64,000 nt of DNA from Onchocerca volvulus (taxonomy: Eukaryota; Nematoda; Chromadorea; Rhabditida; Onchocercidae), in contig HG738137.1 of assembly GCA_000499405.2 (NCBI GenBank), positions 19,182,603 to 19,246,602 of the forward strand, written 5' to 3'. The notes below the pieces were generated by a model. It saw only the letters and a program-made list of their open reading frames with translations. It searched no databases and was not told where the DNA came from. Positions 13,901-26,151 of the stretch are shown here, in pieces (the first letter of the stretch is position 1; every line of letters begins with the position of its first letter). The position numbers and the translations under genes were made by a program.

Positions 13901-16900
13901 ATAAATGACAAAAGTAGATGAAAGTGTAAAAGCACAGAATAAATATTATCCATATGCCATATAACAATTTTTTCAAATTTTTCTTTAATTTAAATTTTTT
14001 TCAGGATGCTATAAATTTTAGATGCAGACTTTTTCCATTAATTCTACAAAAATCTTATTGAATATCCAGAAAGTTTAAAGAAAAAAAAAAAAGGATTTCT
14101 GCAAAATTTACTGAAAACTGAAAAAAGAATGAGCAAAATTTTTATTTTCCGAATATACGAATAGTTTGTCTTGAAAATAGAGTTCAGATAAATAATATAG
14201 AAATCAAGGTTATCGGTGAAATTTCTGACATAATTGATATTGATCGAAAGAATATTGAAGCCACTTTGATAGTTTCAATGCTTTTTAAGTTTCCATGGAT
14301 GCAAGCCTACATGAATTTCTTCACTATAGAAATCTAAAAGATAATTTCGCAAGTAGAAAAAATGAGTGTGAAAAAGTTTTCACAAAAACCGTTTCCTTTT
14401 TTTTTTTATACTTCAACAAGTTTCGTATTTTAACAGAATTAAAACAAAAGAAAAAAGAAAAAAAATTAATATACGTAGTCGAGTGAGAAGTGAAATTTTT
14501 TCGTGAAATTACTTTTTAAATGATAAAGGTAGAAGTAAAAGTTTATTCCGAAAACGTTACGAAAACTAAAGTTTCCAAACAGTTGTTGTAGAAGTTGACA
14601 TCTTTTTTCGTGATATCAGAAAACAGCAATTATTCCTTATTATTACACTTGAGCTAACAATATTGTCAATTGTTTCTTTTAATTACTCTCTGATAAACTT
14701 CGTTTTTTGATCATAAATAAGGTTGAGCCTCTGCTATAAATAGATTTGCTGAATTATCAGCATATCTGAAAACTTAAATTAAAGCAGTTGCTTGATAAGC
14801 AATAAAAAAGGAGCATAAATTTTTAATCAAGAAAAATTTTTTTCTAGAAAAATAGGAGAGTTGAAAAAATTTTCTGCCAAAAATATTAAAAAGTAAATTA
14901 AATGCTATATCAAAGATGAATGATCAAAAATCTGAAAAGTTAGAGTACATTGTTTTGATTCAATTTATTATTGAAGAAATTTTTTGCAATCTCAAAGTTT
15001 TTTACATATTTTTTTTAAATTAATGAATGCTTGCGTCATCTTTAATATTTTTCATGTAATGAATTCTATAAGAGTTGATTTACACGATAGCTTATTATTA
15101 ATTAGAATCGTAAAGACCATTATCAGTACACTGTGATGGAACTTATAATAGCCTAAGCCAGATGGACTCGTTAATTTGACTTTAATTTGCGTTGCATACA
15201 TTTCATCAATATCCGCAACGCATTACAAGCGAAAAAGGGTCGTGATGAATCGCCGCTGGTCGCAGCAACATATCTGTCATCCGGCAATGATTCCATCATT
15301 TATCTGTCTCGCCATGACGATTATTTGCTTCCACGAGAACGGATCCACATAGAAGCTTTGCTTTGCTTACTCTGCTCTCTGATAACGTGATATTATCAAC
15401 TATTTCTGATCCCATCGCTTTCTTTCTTAAAACATAGGTTGGAGAAGGGGAAGAATTGTAAGCTCTCTTCTATCGAACTGTGATCATTTTACACTTAATT
15501 CATCACTTCTATTCTTTTGCTTTCATCTCTCTTTCTTTGCACCTCCGAAAAACAAAATTAATTAATGAGTGATCAGTGATTATTGAGGAATCACTGAGTT
15601 ATCACTCAAAAAATCAGTAAGTTGCAATGTGAGGTAGAGGGCATTTCATATCATATAGTTTTAAAATGTTTTATTTCATTTTAAATCATTAAAATCCTTA
15701 TTTCAGCAATCTCGAGAATTTAGAATTTTTTTAAGTGGGAAATCTGAAGAGTAACATAAATGCTTGAAAAATTACTGTGGAGTAAAAGTTTTTTGTTATT
15801 GATTCAAATTATTTCTGTCATTGACGAGCAAAAACTTTCTTCTTAGATTCTGTCATCTTTGCACTATATCAGTGATTTTTGTACTGTGGAAAAAAAATGT
15901 CAATGATATGGAGTGATAAGACGTGATTAACAGTGTAACAGTTAAGTTTTTCATTCTTATAAAACCGGACATCATAGAGCATGTGTTGTCATCATTAATC
16001 ATTTCGATTAAACTGTTAAATTTTCTACCAATTTTTTCCTCACCATGCATTTGTTTGTTAGTGTGAAAAATCAAAATTCTAAAAAATTTCAGGTCGATTA
16101 AATTCATGCCTGTATTATTTCAAAAATTTAGAGCAACAGATGTGTAAAGTAAATTTTTGCACTTTCATAGAATCCATTTTGAATAACTTGCTTTAGAAAT
16201 TGGTTTTCCGTTTCTATTCGAAAGCATTTTTAGGTGTCTTCTTTCTCAGTGATGCTTTTGTCAATGTTTTGTCAGTTATGAACCAATCATAGGGGTAATG
16301 AATATTAGGAAAGTGTCAAATGTGGCAATGAACTGGTCGAGAAGCAAATATTATTTATACAGTGAATTAGAAAACTTCAGTATAACAATCATCGCTTTTG
16401 GAGAGTATTAAAATGATCGTTTTCATAAATTTGTGCACATCATCATCATTAAAATATATATTTGTCAAAAGGAGTCCCAAGCACATCTATTTCAGATTTT
16501 TCTGATCTCAATTCAGCTTTCCATTTAGCTATTCTTTATTTCAGCTTAGCAGCGGTTTTCTGAACTCTTTTAACTTGTTAGCAAACTATTAGGAAAGTGT
16601 TTTTTCAACCATAATGATGATTATTATCATCAAGAAAGTAATTGCCTTCCATCATCAGTTAAGTGATGATGTTAAGTGATGTGGCACCAAAATTCTTATC
16701 AGCTTCTTCGATTGTGATTTTTTCAATATAAACAAAAAAAAAAAAAAGTATGAGAGAAAAAACAAAGTAGAACAAACTTATGTGTGGCATTTTCCCTTCT
16801 TACATGAATCTATTTTTATATTTCAACATTTTCCATCTTATTTGTTTCATCATTTACTGATACACAAATGTTTAATGTCTCAAATGTGAATCAGTATTGT

Positions 16901-17302
16901 TTCAACTGAATATTTATATATAAAGTGCTCTCTCACACAAATTATTATGATAACGCTCGCGAACGCACTTATCACCAACGACTTTTCGTCTTTCTCGAGA
17001 GGATCAGAACCTCTCCATTCTTATTGATAAGTGAATAAGTTCATAATTTCCATTCATCTTTTTCCTCCAATGTCGAAAATCTGGTAAAAAGCTTGGATGA
17101 AGCAAAGTTTTTCAGAAAAATTTAAATTTCCATACAGCTATGAAATGAAAATAAAAGAAAATAAATTTTATCTGAGGATATTTGATTTTTGCTAGAAAAT
17201 TCACTTCTATACTTTTTAGCCATTTTTCAAGAATTGAACTTCGCGTGAAGCCCATTTTGCTTGTGATTTATTTCGAAAAAGTGCACATGAATCAATAATA
17301 AT
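10944..17302. other. Gene-poor region
   Basis: Mostly AT-rich non-coding sequence. A 26-base direct repeat occurs at 11028-11053 and 11368-11393. A GC-richer block at about 15190-15390 is open in more than one frame on both strands and may be an exon or conserved non-coding element; it could not be assigned. A second GC-richer patch lies near 16955-17010. A minus-strand open frame at 13682-13882 has a hydrophobic start but opens with TTG and is frame-shifted from the nearest ATG, so it is not called as a gene. Confidence 0.5.
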
Positions 17303-18201
17303 TCATCCATCACTGAATGCCAGATAGAAGTGCTTCTTCCTGCAAGAACATATGTCTTAAGCTGATATTCTCTTGTCATTATAATCCATTTCTTGGAATA
17401 AAACAACTGTCTCAGAAGCAAGAAGAAGTCAGTCAAACCCAGTTAACCAGTTAAAGTTTATTTGCTGAGGGATAGAAAACTTTCGAAGAAAACAAACCAG
17501 TCCTTTGTCAATCAAACATCTCTACCACATGTAGCATTTCATTGAAAGTAGCAGTCTCCATACATTACAGATGCTTTACAATTTCATTTCAAATCATTTC
17601 ATCCTTTCTAAATAATATCATCTCTTCCTAATGATATTAATTAGCAAAACTTTAAAAATAATTCGTTACATCTTAGGATGACACTGCTATGGCGACAATA
17701 ATGCAATGCGTTTAACATGACATAGATTTTTCTCCGAGAATTTCAGTCCTACTAAGATGAAATGATGAAATTGATCAATTAAATTGATACTTTTGAATCT
17801 AAGAGCAGCAATTCAGCGAAATTGAAATATACAGTTTCGGAGGGAATTGAATTATATTTTGGAAGATAGGCCAGTCCAGATCCGGATATATTATATAGAA
17901 AAACTTAACTTTGAATGAGCATGTTGTATATAATTATATATAGAATTGGTATGAACTCTCCAAAGGTAACTCTCCAAAGGTATTACTCAAAAACTGGTCA
18001 GCAATTCCGGAAAATGTTAAAACCGTATTGGTGAAGGAAGAGGACAAAGGATAGCTCTAACAAATTTCATTGATTGATTTATATTGAAATATCAGCTTAC
18101 CTCATCGAAAGATCGATTAGAACTGGACGGATTGTACCTTTGCTCTGTAGACTGGACCGCCTTAGTGACAAGATTATAGCATCCTTTAGCTCTTCTGCGG
18201 C
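17303..18201 (-). CDS. Orphan exon pair of an unidentified gene (partial)
   Basis: An exon at 18201-18101 is bounded by TTTTTAG and GAG|GTAAGC and is open throughout (33 codons plus 2 bases), with translation starting AAEELKDAIILSLRRSSLQS and ending LIDLSMR. The next good acceptor in compatible phase (TTCTTGCAG, exon 17339-17303) gives a short tail KKHFYLAFSDG and TGA. The strong splice sites and charged, well-mixed composition suggest a real exon. No initiating exon and no family were recognised. The distal exon is the weaker half. Confidence 0.35.
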
Positions 18202-18292
18202 CTAAAAATTTTCATAAATTTCATAGAAAAAGTGGTAAGCAAAGCTTCATTTGTTAAACACTATTGTTTGTTTCTGGATGGGAGACAGCAAG

Positions 18293-18393
18293 ATTTCCGG
18301 ATAATTTGGGGAATAACATTTCCTGATAATTTGGGAGATGATATTTCCGGATATCAAAGGAGATGATATTCCCGAATAGTGGAGAGATATCGT
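18293..18393. repeat. Degenerate 25-bp tandem repeat, ~4 units
   Basis: About four imperfect units of roughly 25 bp begin ttccggata, ttcctgata, ttccggata and tcccgaata, each followed by a G/A-rich half containing ggagatgatat or a variant. The period is not a multiple of three, which argues against coding. Confidence 0.6.
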
Positions 18394-18622
18394 TTAAATA
18401 ATCACCATGATTTTTCATTTCGAAATGCCCCACATATGTTTATATGTTGCGTGTTCTTGGGCAGTTTTCGAAAAGTGCACTAACGGGGATAACTTTTTGA
18501 AGATAATCATCGATATGAATTCCCTGTTCCTCTCTCAATTGTCCTACTTTTCGTCAAATATTTCTTTTCTTTTCTTTTTTGTTTTTCTTTTAATTACCAT
18601 ATCATAGACGAGAGATGCACCT

Positions 18623-18743
18623 ACGTAACGCCACGTATATACGTAAAATCCTTACGTCCTTATTTTCACGCAGTTGTATCATACGTGTGTTGATAAAACG
18701 TAGCTTTATCGTGGCCATCTTTTCATTTGAAGTATGAATACGT
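18623..18743. promoter_or_regulatory. ACGT-core cluster upstream of the transporter gene
   Basis: Seven ACGT cores occur in 121 bp at 18623, 18633, 18641, 18654, 18683, 18698 and 18740, in contexts such as CTACGTAA, TTACGTCC and TACGTGT. Palindromic ACGT cores are typical of bZIP (CRE-like) and bHLH-PAS/HIF sites. The cluster ends about 120 bp before the transporter's start codon, so a promoter or enhancer role is inferred. Confidence 0.45.
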
Positions 18744-18866
18744 CGGCATGCATTATATTTCTTCTTGGGATTCTTTTATATGTCTCTCTCTATTCCACAT
18801 TTATTAGGCCATCTGCAACATAAAAATTGACCTTGGTGACCTTGGCTGCATTGTATGCCGCAATAG

Positions 18867-21800
18867 ATGCAACCAACAAATGAGGGTCAAGTTGATAATA
18901 TATTGCATAATGAGTGTGCATATGTGGACGATAATGTAAGAGACGCTGAAACCCGCTCGGCTCCAGGAGATCTCGAGAAACCGTCTTCTTCTCGAGAGTA
19001 TCATTTCACCTGTGATGGTACTTCTTTTCATCAACTTCGTCTATTGCAGCAATTTTGACTGTTAATTGCGTGATCCACCTTCCCTCTGATAATTTTTCAT
19101 CACAAAAAGTTAAATATCATTTTATTTTGAAGTATATTTGAAATTCATAATTAATTCTTTTTTACAGCTGTTAGTGGTAAGAATTTAGAAGCTTCAGAAC
19201 CTCCAGCACTTAATATCTTTGATGACAAATCTTTACCGTCCAATTCAGAAGAATCCAGAAAAAGGCCTGTTGGACATTATAGGTCAGTTTAGACCAAATA
19301 ATTCAACTTTTCAATAAAACTTTGAGTTTTGCTAGTGTTTATTTTTTTGCATATTAGTGTCAGATGGAGCTAGCAGCATTAATTGAAATGATTTAAAAAT
19401 TTAGATGAAATCATGTACTGAGATATATGCATTTATACTTAGTTGTGGAAATTCTGCTTCAGAAACTATAATAATGGTTTTGCGTCGGGTCCACCATGGC
19501 CAGTGCAAAAACGAGAAAAGCCTTGGTCAACAGTATGTGTATGGCAAAAGCAGCAACAAATCCAGGCTATCGAGAAAGAGATCAACGTCATGGCCACAGA
19601 GTCATTGGTTGGTCTACGGAATTGGAGGTTAAAATTCCTGTTTTTGATTTTTATCGCATGTTTTTAAATCTTATTTGAATAAAAATTAACCATGTCCACT
19701 TCTCTGCAATTTGATTTTAATCATTTTTTAATTCAAAAAAATAAAATTAAGGTTTCGCGCATGAATTGGTTTACTCTGGTATGAAGTATCTATAGCTGTT
19801 TTAATCTGTTTCTTTTATGCTCTATTTCGGACTAGTTTTTAGGATTCAAATTAAGCTGGATTTTTCTAGAAACTAATTTCTTGATTTTTTATGTCATCAA
19901 AGCTCCTATGACTGATGGCAATACTTATAAGTGATGCAAATTGCCAGATGCAATATTGTATAAAATTCTTGGATCTATAGTTTAATTGAGCTGATTCTGA
20001 TTAGGATATTTGATTTATCACCAGTATAGTAATTAATAAACTGCTTGAAGTTCTCAGAAATATGACATATTTCCTATTTACTTTGATACCATCTCCGTTC
20101 ATGCTTTTAAATTTTATGAAAGCAATTTTGTACATGTTCTCAAATATTTCAGACCTAAATGGTTACAACGGTTTGGTACAAAAAACTGGATGTTACTGTG
20201 GTTGTGTTGGTTCTGTACAGTACAAGGATTGCTTGTAAATGGTTTGGTTCCTTCGGCAATAACTTCCATAGAACGAAGATTTCAGTTCAGTTCATCAACT
20301 ATAGGTCGTATTATGCAGGTAGAGATACCAAGTAATTGCCCTTAACTCTTTTCTCATCACAGTTTTACTGAAGATAGCTTACCACTGTTCTATAAATGTT
20401 ATTCATTTTCATCATATTGAGATTCCAAAACTTTTTCTTTATAGTTTTACGATTTTGGCTATGTGCTGTTATGTATACCTGTCTCTTATTTTGGTGGACG
20501 TCACTCAAAACCGATGGTACTTGCAGTAGGGCTACTACTGATGGCATTAGGCAGCTTTATTTTCTCAATGCCACATAATTTCTCAGATTCATATACTTCT
20601 ACCTATAATGCTCATGAACCGTCATTTAGTAAATGCGATCTTTCACATCCAGTTTTCGGTTAGCATCATTTTATTATTTTTTTAGAAGAAAAGAGTTAAC
20701 TAGACACTTTGAATATAATTTTTGCATTAGACCAATTTCTTCTCTGAATATGTTCTGCAATATATTCATTTTATTCCTGCACTGAATGAGTAAATAAATA
20801 ATAAAAACTGTTAGCAGGTGATCTACTCTTTTTAATTATCTCCAAATTATCATCTATTAATTTGTAGCTGGTAGAAGCTCATTTATGCTTACAATGTCTT
20901 AGTATTTTTAACTTTTACTTCGTTGTTACTATATTAGATAATTAAATTCCAAGCTCAGTATTAAATGTTCTGGATTTCTTTATATAAAAAGACCATGATA
21001 GAAATAGATATATTTTCTTTAGAATGTTTCTAGTGAATTTCAGTTATTTAAAGAATTAATACTTTTAAATTATTTTATTCGATACCAAATAATTTCAGTT
21101 GATTTAAGATTACAGTCTCATTTTTTATTTTTATCCGTTTTGCAAGTGCAGTCAGATGGAATCATCAAATGCAATTATGTTCTGAATTATACAGTTATTG
21201 TTCATTATTAAACTGGCAAAATAGTTGGCCGAAATATTCCCTTCCTATAACTTGTAAACTTTTGGATTTTTTCAGGCGCCAGAACAAATTATTCTATACT
21301 AAATAATTCACTTCATTCATTAATATCGGGAGCTAGTGTTGAAGCTTTACAAAGTTGTCCATCTCCCGAAAATCAGGTAATCTACTTTTAAGTCTTTAGG
21401 ATTTTACTTTAGATTTTTAGGTTGCTTAAGAAATATTTTACACACAACTTTAGTTTTTAGCCCGGTACTTTTCGACACGTGTTTTTGTTCTGTTTTGCTC
21501 ATTTCCTTCATGGTATTGGTGCAACACCATTGTTTACTCTTGGCGTTAGTTATATCGATGAAAATGTTGGTCCAGCTCTTTCTTCACTTTATCTTGGTAT
21601 TTTCTGAGTTCTAATTTCCTGATTTTTTAAAGAATTTCAGAAAAAGTTCCGAGTTTTAACTTCTTAATATTTGAAAACATTTTTAAAAAATCCATGAAAT
21701 CATATTTTAAAATTCAAGAAAGGTACAGAAAGATATCAAAGATATTGACCATCATTCATCGGGAACTAAAACATTTTATTGCATCGTACTTGCATTCCAA

Positions 21801-24800
21801 AATACTTATTAGACTTTTAATAGCGATTGATAGAATGGTACCAAATGTCACTTGAAAAATGTTATATCAATCGAAGTGAAAATGACATATTTTTCGAATA
21901 AGTATGATACATGATTGCGATTGAGTATGTGAATTTCTTTTCTATTTTTTTTAGATTAGAAGTATACTTTCACCATTTCAGGTATTTTCTATGCCTTTGC
22001 AATATTTGGCCCGGCTTTTGGTTTTCTGATGTCTAGTTCTTTTTTGCGCTATCACACTGATTTTTTGCAATCGGAACTTCCTATCAAGTTAGTTTGATTG
22101 CATTTAATATATCCTTATTCAAAAATCTTCATCTCTTTTTGATTACAGATTATTTTTTAAGAATTTTAAATATCGATGAAACCGATCCAAAGTGGGTCGG
22201 TGCCTGGTGGATTGGCTTTCAGATAGCTAGTGTTTTGGCTTTGATTGCCGTTTTTCCAATATTGGTTTTGCCAAAAGTTCTACCGGAATCTCTTAAATGG
22301 CATCGGTAAGTATAAATTTGTTTTTTTTTTTTCTACATTTGATTTCGATAAAGAATACGATTTAAAGTAGTACCGAAATTTTATTTATAGCATAAACCTA
22401 TCAACATTTTGTTTTATTTGCAGAACACGATTACATGAAGAGACAATAGCTGGTGCAAGAAAACGTACTCCGGAATGTTGCGGTATTCCGTCAGCAAGCA
22501 AAACAGTTGCAGTTTGTGGACCACTTTTACCAACTGATAGTGAAGGTGAAAAATTTTTTGTATTATAGCAGTCGTATAGTCTTTATAGACCTATAATATG
22601 TGGTATTGGAAATTACGATTAGTTTATCAAAATGGTATACTAATCGTAATTTCAAAATCATTAGCAGTGTTAATTTGCCGAAATAGTTTGAGTCAAACTC
22701 ATTTCTCATCTTAATATATGTCATTGAATTGAAAAATAACTTTTTTAGCTTCCTAATAGAGAGACTTGACTTCCCAAATAAAAAACATAGCCTAAATTGA
22801 AGCTAATTTCAGTTAATTGTCAAAAATTTCCTGTCTTCTTTAAAACCCTCGAAACTTAGAGAATCCTCAGTTCATTATTTATCGGTCCTGTTAGTATTGC
22901 AGTGTTTCTGGACTCTCAATCAAATTTCTAGTTTATTAAAAATCTAACGTAAAATACTGGTCTTTAAAAGGTACAACAACTGTTCAAACTGTAACGATTG
23001 GTGAATCAATGCCAGCATTGCAAAATAATCGCGGTCCAATCTGGTATCACATATGGCTCGACGTTCGACATATACCAATAGCTATCTATCGAATAATATC
23101 AAATGGTAGCTATATGCTCATTACTTTTACTATGGCGGTTGATGGTATGTTTCGAAAGGTTTCATTAGATGTGGCAATTTTTTAGATTAATATGAAATCA
23201 AATTACTTAACTATTCAATTATTATTATTTGTCCAAATATTCCTTGTCCTCCATATTTGTATATGCTGCGTATTCCATATTGCCTATTATTTCGGTCGTC
23301 TTGCTCTGATAAGATTTTCTGCTTCTTGTTTCTGCTTCCCCGCGGGTTGGTATCCCATTGAAAGCGTAGCATTTTATTTATTAGTTCCGGTTTATCATCT
23401 TGATAAATTGATTCTTGTATTTTGTTGCCAGTTATTTTTTGCCATTCTGTCCTTTCAGTACCAAAATTTTTTTCTGAAATAGAAGAATCTAGAATTCTTG
23501 TTGACATAATGACTTTTTTGTGCCGTAAATCCAAAGTTATTAAAACATTCGCATCAAATTAGGTTTCTTTGATAAAGAAAATTGTTTGTAAAATTCTATT
23601 TCAAAAACACTTATCTGTGAGGATACGTCCTGTAAACCAGATTAGAATCATAACAACGAAAAACACGCCGCGATCCATCATTTTACATTTAATGAATATT
23701 TCCATCTCTATTTATAAGTGGAAATCAGGCGTGGCAGGAGATTTTCATCTTTTTATTCTTCATATCTCTTCATATTCCTTTATATTTTCGAAATTTTCAA
23801 ATGTTTTGTATTTGATCTTCTTATACTGTTTGAATGATATCGATCGTTAAAGACATTTATTTTGTCAGAAATAGTTTAAAATGGTGTAAAATTTTCGGAA
23901 TTTTCCAGAATGTAATAAAAATTTAACATTTATAGCGAAAAAGGAACTCATATAAATATGAAAAGAATTGGAAGAAATGGAATGCTGTAGGAGATAAAAT
24001 ATCTGAAATGTTTGAGCTGGGAAATGGGTTGGACAGTAAGAAATATGATCTGAATTTTGTGTAATAATGCTTCAGTGATTTTTCTGACTTATGTATGCAA
24101 AATTTATAGGTTTCATCATAACAGGTGCATCGACGTTCATGTCAAAGTATCTCGAACGACAATTCAGCGTTGCACCAAGCAAAGCAAATATGTTAATTGG
24201 TATAGTTCTTATTTATATTCCGAAGATTCGAAATTGCAGTTCATTTTTTCAATTCCAATTTAAAACTGTTTCGTCATTTCAGGTTGCATAATGGTTCCAA
24301 TGGCTGGAATAGGTACAATGTTCAGCGGTTTCATCATTCAGCGGTTCCGTTTAAGCTGTGTTAAAACTTTGAAATTTTGTATAGCATTGCTGATGTGCAC
24401 GCTCATCTTATCACCAATGTATCTCGTTTACTGTGATCACGATCCGCTTGCTGGAATTGAGGAGTATTATGAAGTGGATATGTAAGTTTTTCAAAAATTC
24501 TTCGTCAAATTAGAATTCATAATGTTTTGAATTTTGATGATATATTCCAGTTATTAATGTTGTATTTTGACTTTTGTAGGAAATTCTGTTACATCTGAAA
24601 TTAAGTGAAAGGAATTCTATTACATTTGAAATTATATAGCTTAAAATTTGACGGTAAGAATTTAGTTTTAAATTTCTTGCTACTACAAACTCCAAAGTTC
24701 CAATTTTCCTACATTAATCTAAAGCGTTTTTATTTTTATTTATTTAATTAATTTTGCAGCGTTTCAAATTCCAATGAAAATAGCAATGATACAGAAATTA

Positions 24801-26151
24801 TACCCTCTTTAAAATCCATGTGTAATCGTCATTGTGATTGTGTTCCAAGTGAATATCATCCAGTATGTGCTGAATTTTACAATGACAAGCAGATTTCGTT
24901 CTATTCGCCATGTTTCGCCGGTTGCCAAGAAAATTATGAACCGCTCAGAAAGGTTATTTTTTACAATATAATTTGTATTCTAGTTGGAAATGTAGTAGAA
25001 TTCCTAAAATAGCTAGATTTACAGTTACTCCGTCATAAGCATGAAAAGCTAAATCAGTTTCATAAATTGGAATAACAAAGAAATAAAATTCTGAAGCATT
25101 TACTTCCAAAAAATAATTGATGTTCATTTCAGATGTATCACAATTGTTCGTGTGTACCTAAAAATACTAGGTTTGGATACAAGACTGTCAAAAATGGTTT
25201 ATGTGAATCGAAGTGCAGAGGGTTATTTGGATTTCTTGCTTTGTTCGCCCCGTTTTGTTTCTTCGCATTTGCTTTCGGAGTGCCATTAATTTCGGTAGTG
25301 TTAAGGTATTAATAATTTTATAACTTCTAAAAATAAAACAGAAAATCTAGAAAATATTCCGAATCTTGCTTTAGTCTTGAAGCAAATAGTTGATGGGAAA
25401 ATTTGTTGAACGGTTTAAATGATTTTTTTTTTTAAATATTACACTACAATATATAAAAATAATGTAGCAAACTAATTTTTCTTTAGAACAGTTGACTATG
25501 CCGAGCGTTCTTTCGCGCTTGGAATTCAGTGGATTCTGGTAAGAGTTATTGGTACCATTCCTGCACCAGTTCTTTTTGGTTGGATGTTTGATGTGTCGTG
25601 CATTCGTTACAATTTGGATGTATGCTCCGGCAAAGTATGTTATTCAAGGATTAAAATTTTCTTGAATTTTATGAAATTCTAATTTTTCACTTGCTAATTT
25701 TCAGCAAGGAAGCTGCATGTTGTATCAAAATAAGCTTTTGGCCGATCTTTTCCTTGCTTTCAGTGTAATTGGTCAGGCAAGTTTTTTTTTTTTTTATGGA
25801 ACACTTTTCCTTTAAATTGGAAAAATGTTACTATATTATAAACAATGAGGCATTACTTTGAATATTAATTTCTCATGTATATATTTACAGACTATGTCAT
25901 TTTCTTTCCATTCTTCTTTGGTGACTTTGAAATATTTAACCGGAATAAAAAAATCCCAACGTTGAAATTTAGAAGAAAATATGTTTTAGACAATTGCCAT
26001 GGCGCTCCTAATTTGTACGTTGGTATTTTTCTCTTCACAAATGCGTGATGATCCCCTGCCAACAGAAGCGGTCATTGGGGATTCAGAATTAGGTCAAGTT
26101 AAGGAAGAACTGGAAGTAATAATACGAACAAGTATCACTGGAAACAATTGA
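18867..26151 (+). CDS. Organic anion transporting polypeptide (OATP/SLCO family)
   Basis: Exons: 18867-19017, 19168-19282, 19463-19627, 20153-20318, 20445-20658, 21276-21376, 21461-21596, 21982-22087, 22162-22305, 22424-22545, 22971-23144, 24110-24199, 24283-24481, 24760-24952, 25133-25305, 25487-25634, 25705-25776 and 25990-26151. The sum is 2631 nt, or 876 residues, with every phase consistent. A TAG in frame directly precedes the ATG. OATPs are 12-helix plasma-membrane carriers of bulky organic anions. Family marks are VNGLVPSAITSIERRF near TM1/2, GIGATPLFTLGVSYIDENV (about 325), WVGAWWIGF before TM6, and a large extracellular Cys-rich Kazal-like loop (CNRHCDC to ESKC, about 650-715). The N-terminus (~150 residues) is a long hydrophilic cytosolic extension. 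Exon 17 ends at a GC donor (CAG|GCAAGT). An alternative last exon lies at 25891-25965. AATAAA is at 26204. Confidence 0.93.
22605..22657. repeat. Intronic perfect hairpin
   Basis: Within the transporter's tenth intron, 22609-22623 (gaaattacgattagt) and 22639-22653 are exact reverse complements (15 bp). After one mismatch the stem continues for five more pairs to a 3-base loop. It may be a small transposon relic or a structured RNA element. Confidence 0.6.
23211..23681 (-). CDS. Candidate nested antisense small secreted protein
   Basis: It lies inside the 965-bp intron 23145-24109 of the transporter, on the opposite strand. Exon 1 (23681-23627) starts MMDRGVFFVVMILIWFTG, a good signal peptide; another in-frame ATG is at 23705. 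The donor is GGAC|GTATCC and the acceptor CTATTTCAG, with a 153-bp intron. Exon 2 (23473-23211) continues in phase for 87 residues to TAG, giving 105 residues in total. The mature part has no cysteine, is rich in charged and amide residues, contains a dibasic KK, and ends with a Tyr/Gly-rich segment (SIYKYGGQGIFG). No amidation signal (GKR/GRR) is seen, so it is not a standard neuropeptide precursor. No family was recognised. The two-exon open structure with a signal peptide is seen directly; that it is a gene is inferred. Confidence 0.4.
25891..25965 (+). CDS. Alternative last exon of the transporter
   Basis: It follows a good acceptor (ATATTTACAG) in the same phase as the distal last exon and reads TMSFSFHSSLVTLKYLTGIK then KSQR and TGA, giving an 847-residue form. 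The distal exon (25990) instead reads TIAMALLICTLVFFSSQ, which completes TM12 and adds an acidic tail. The two exons are mutually exclusive because the first ends in a stop. The distal exon is probably the main one. Confidence 0.45.
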   Translation, partial: TMSFSFHSSLVTLKYLTGIKKSQR

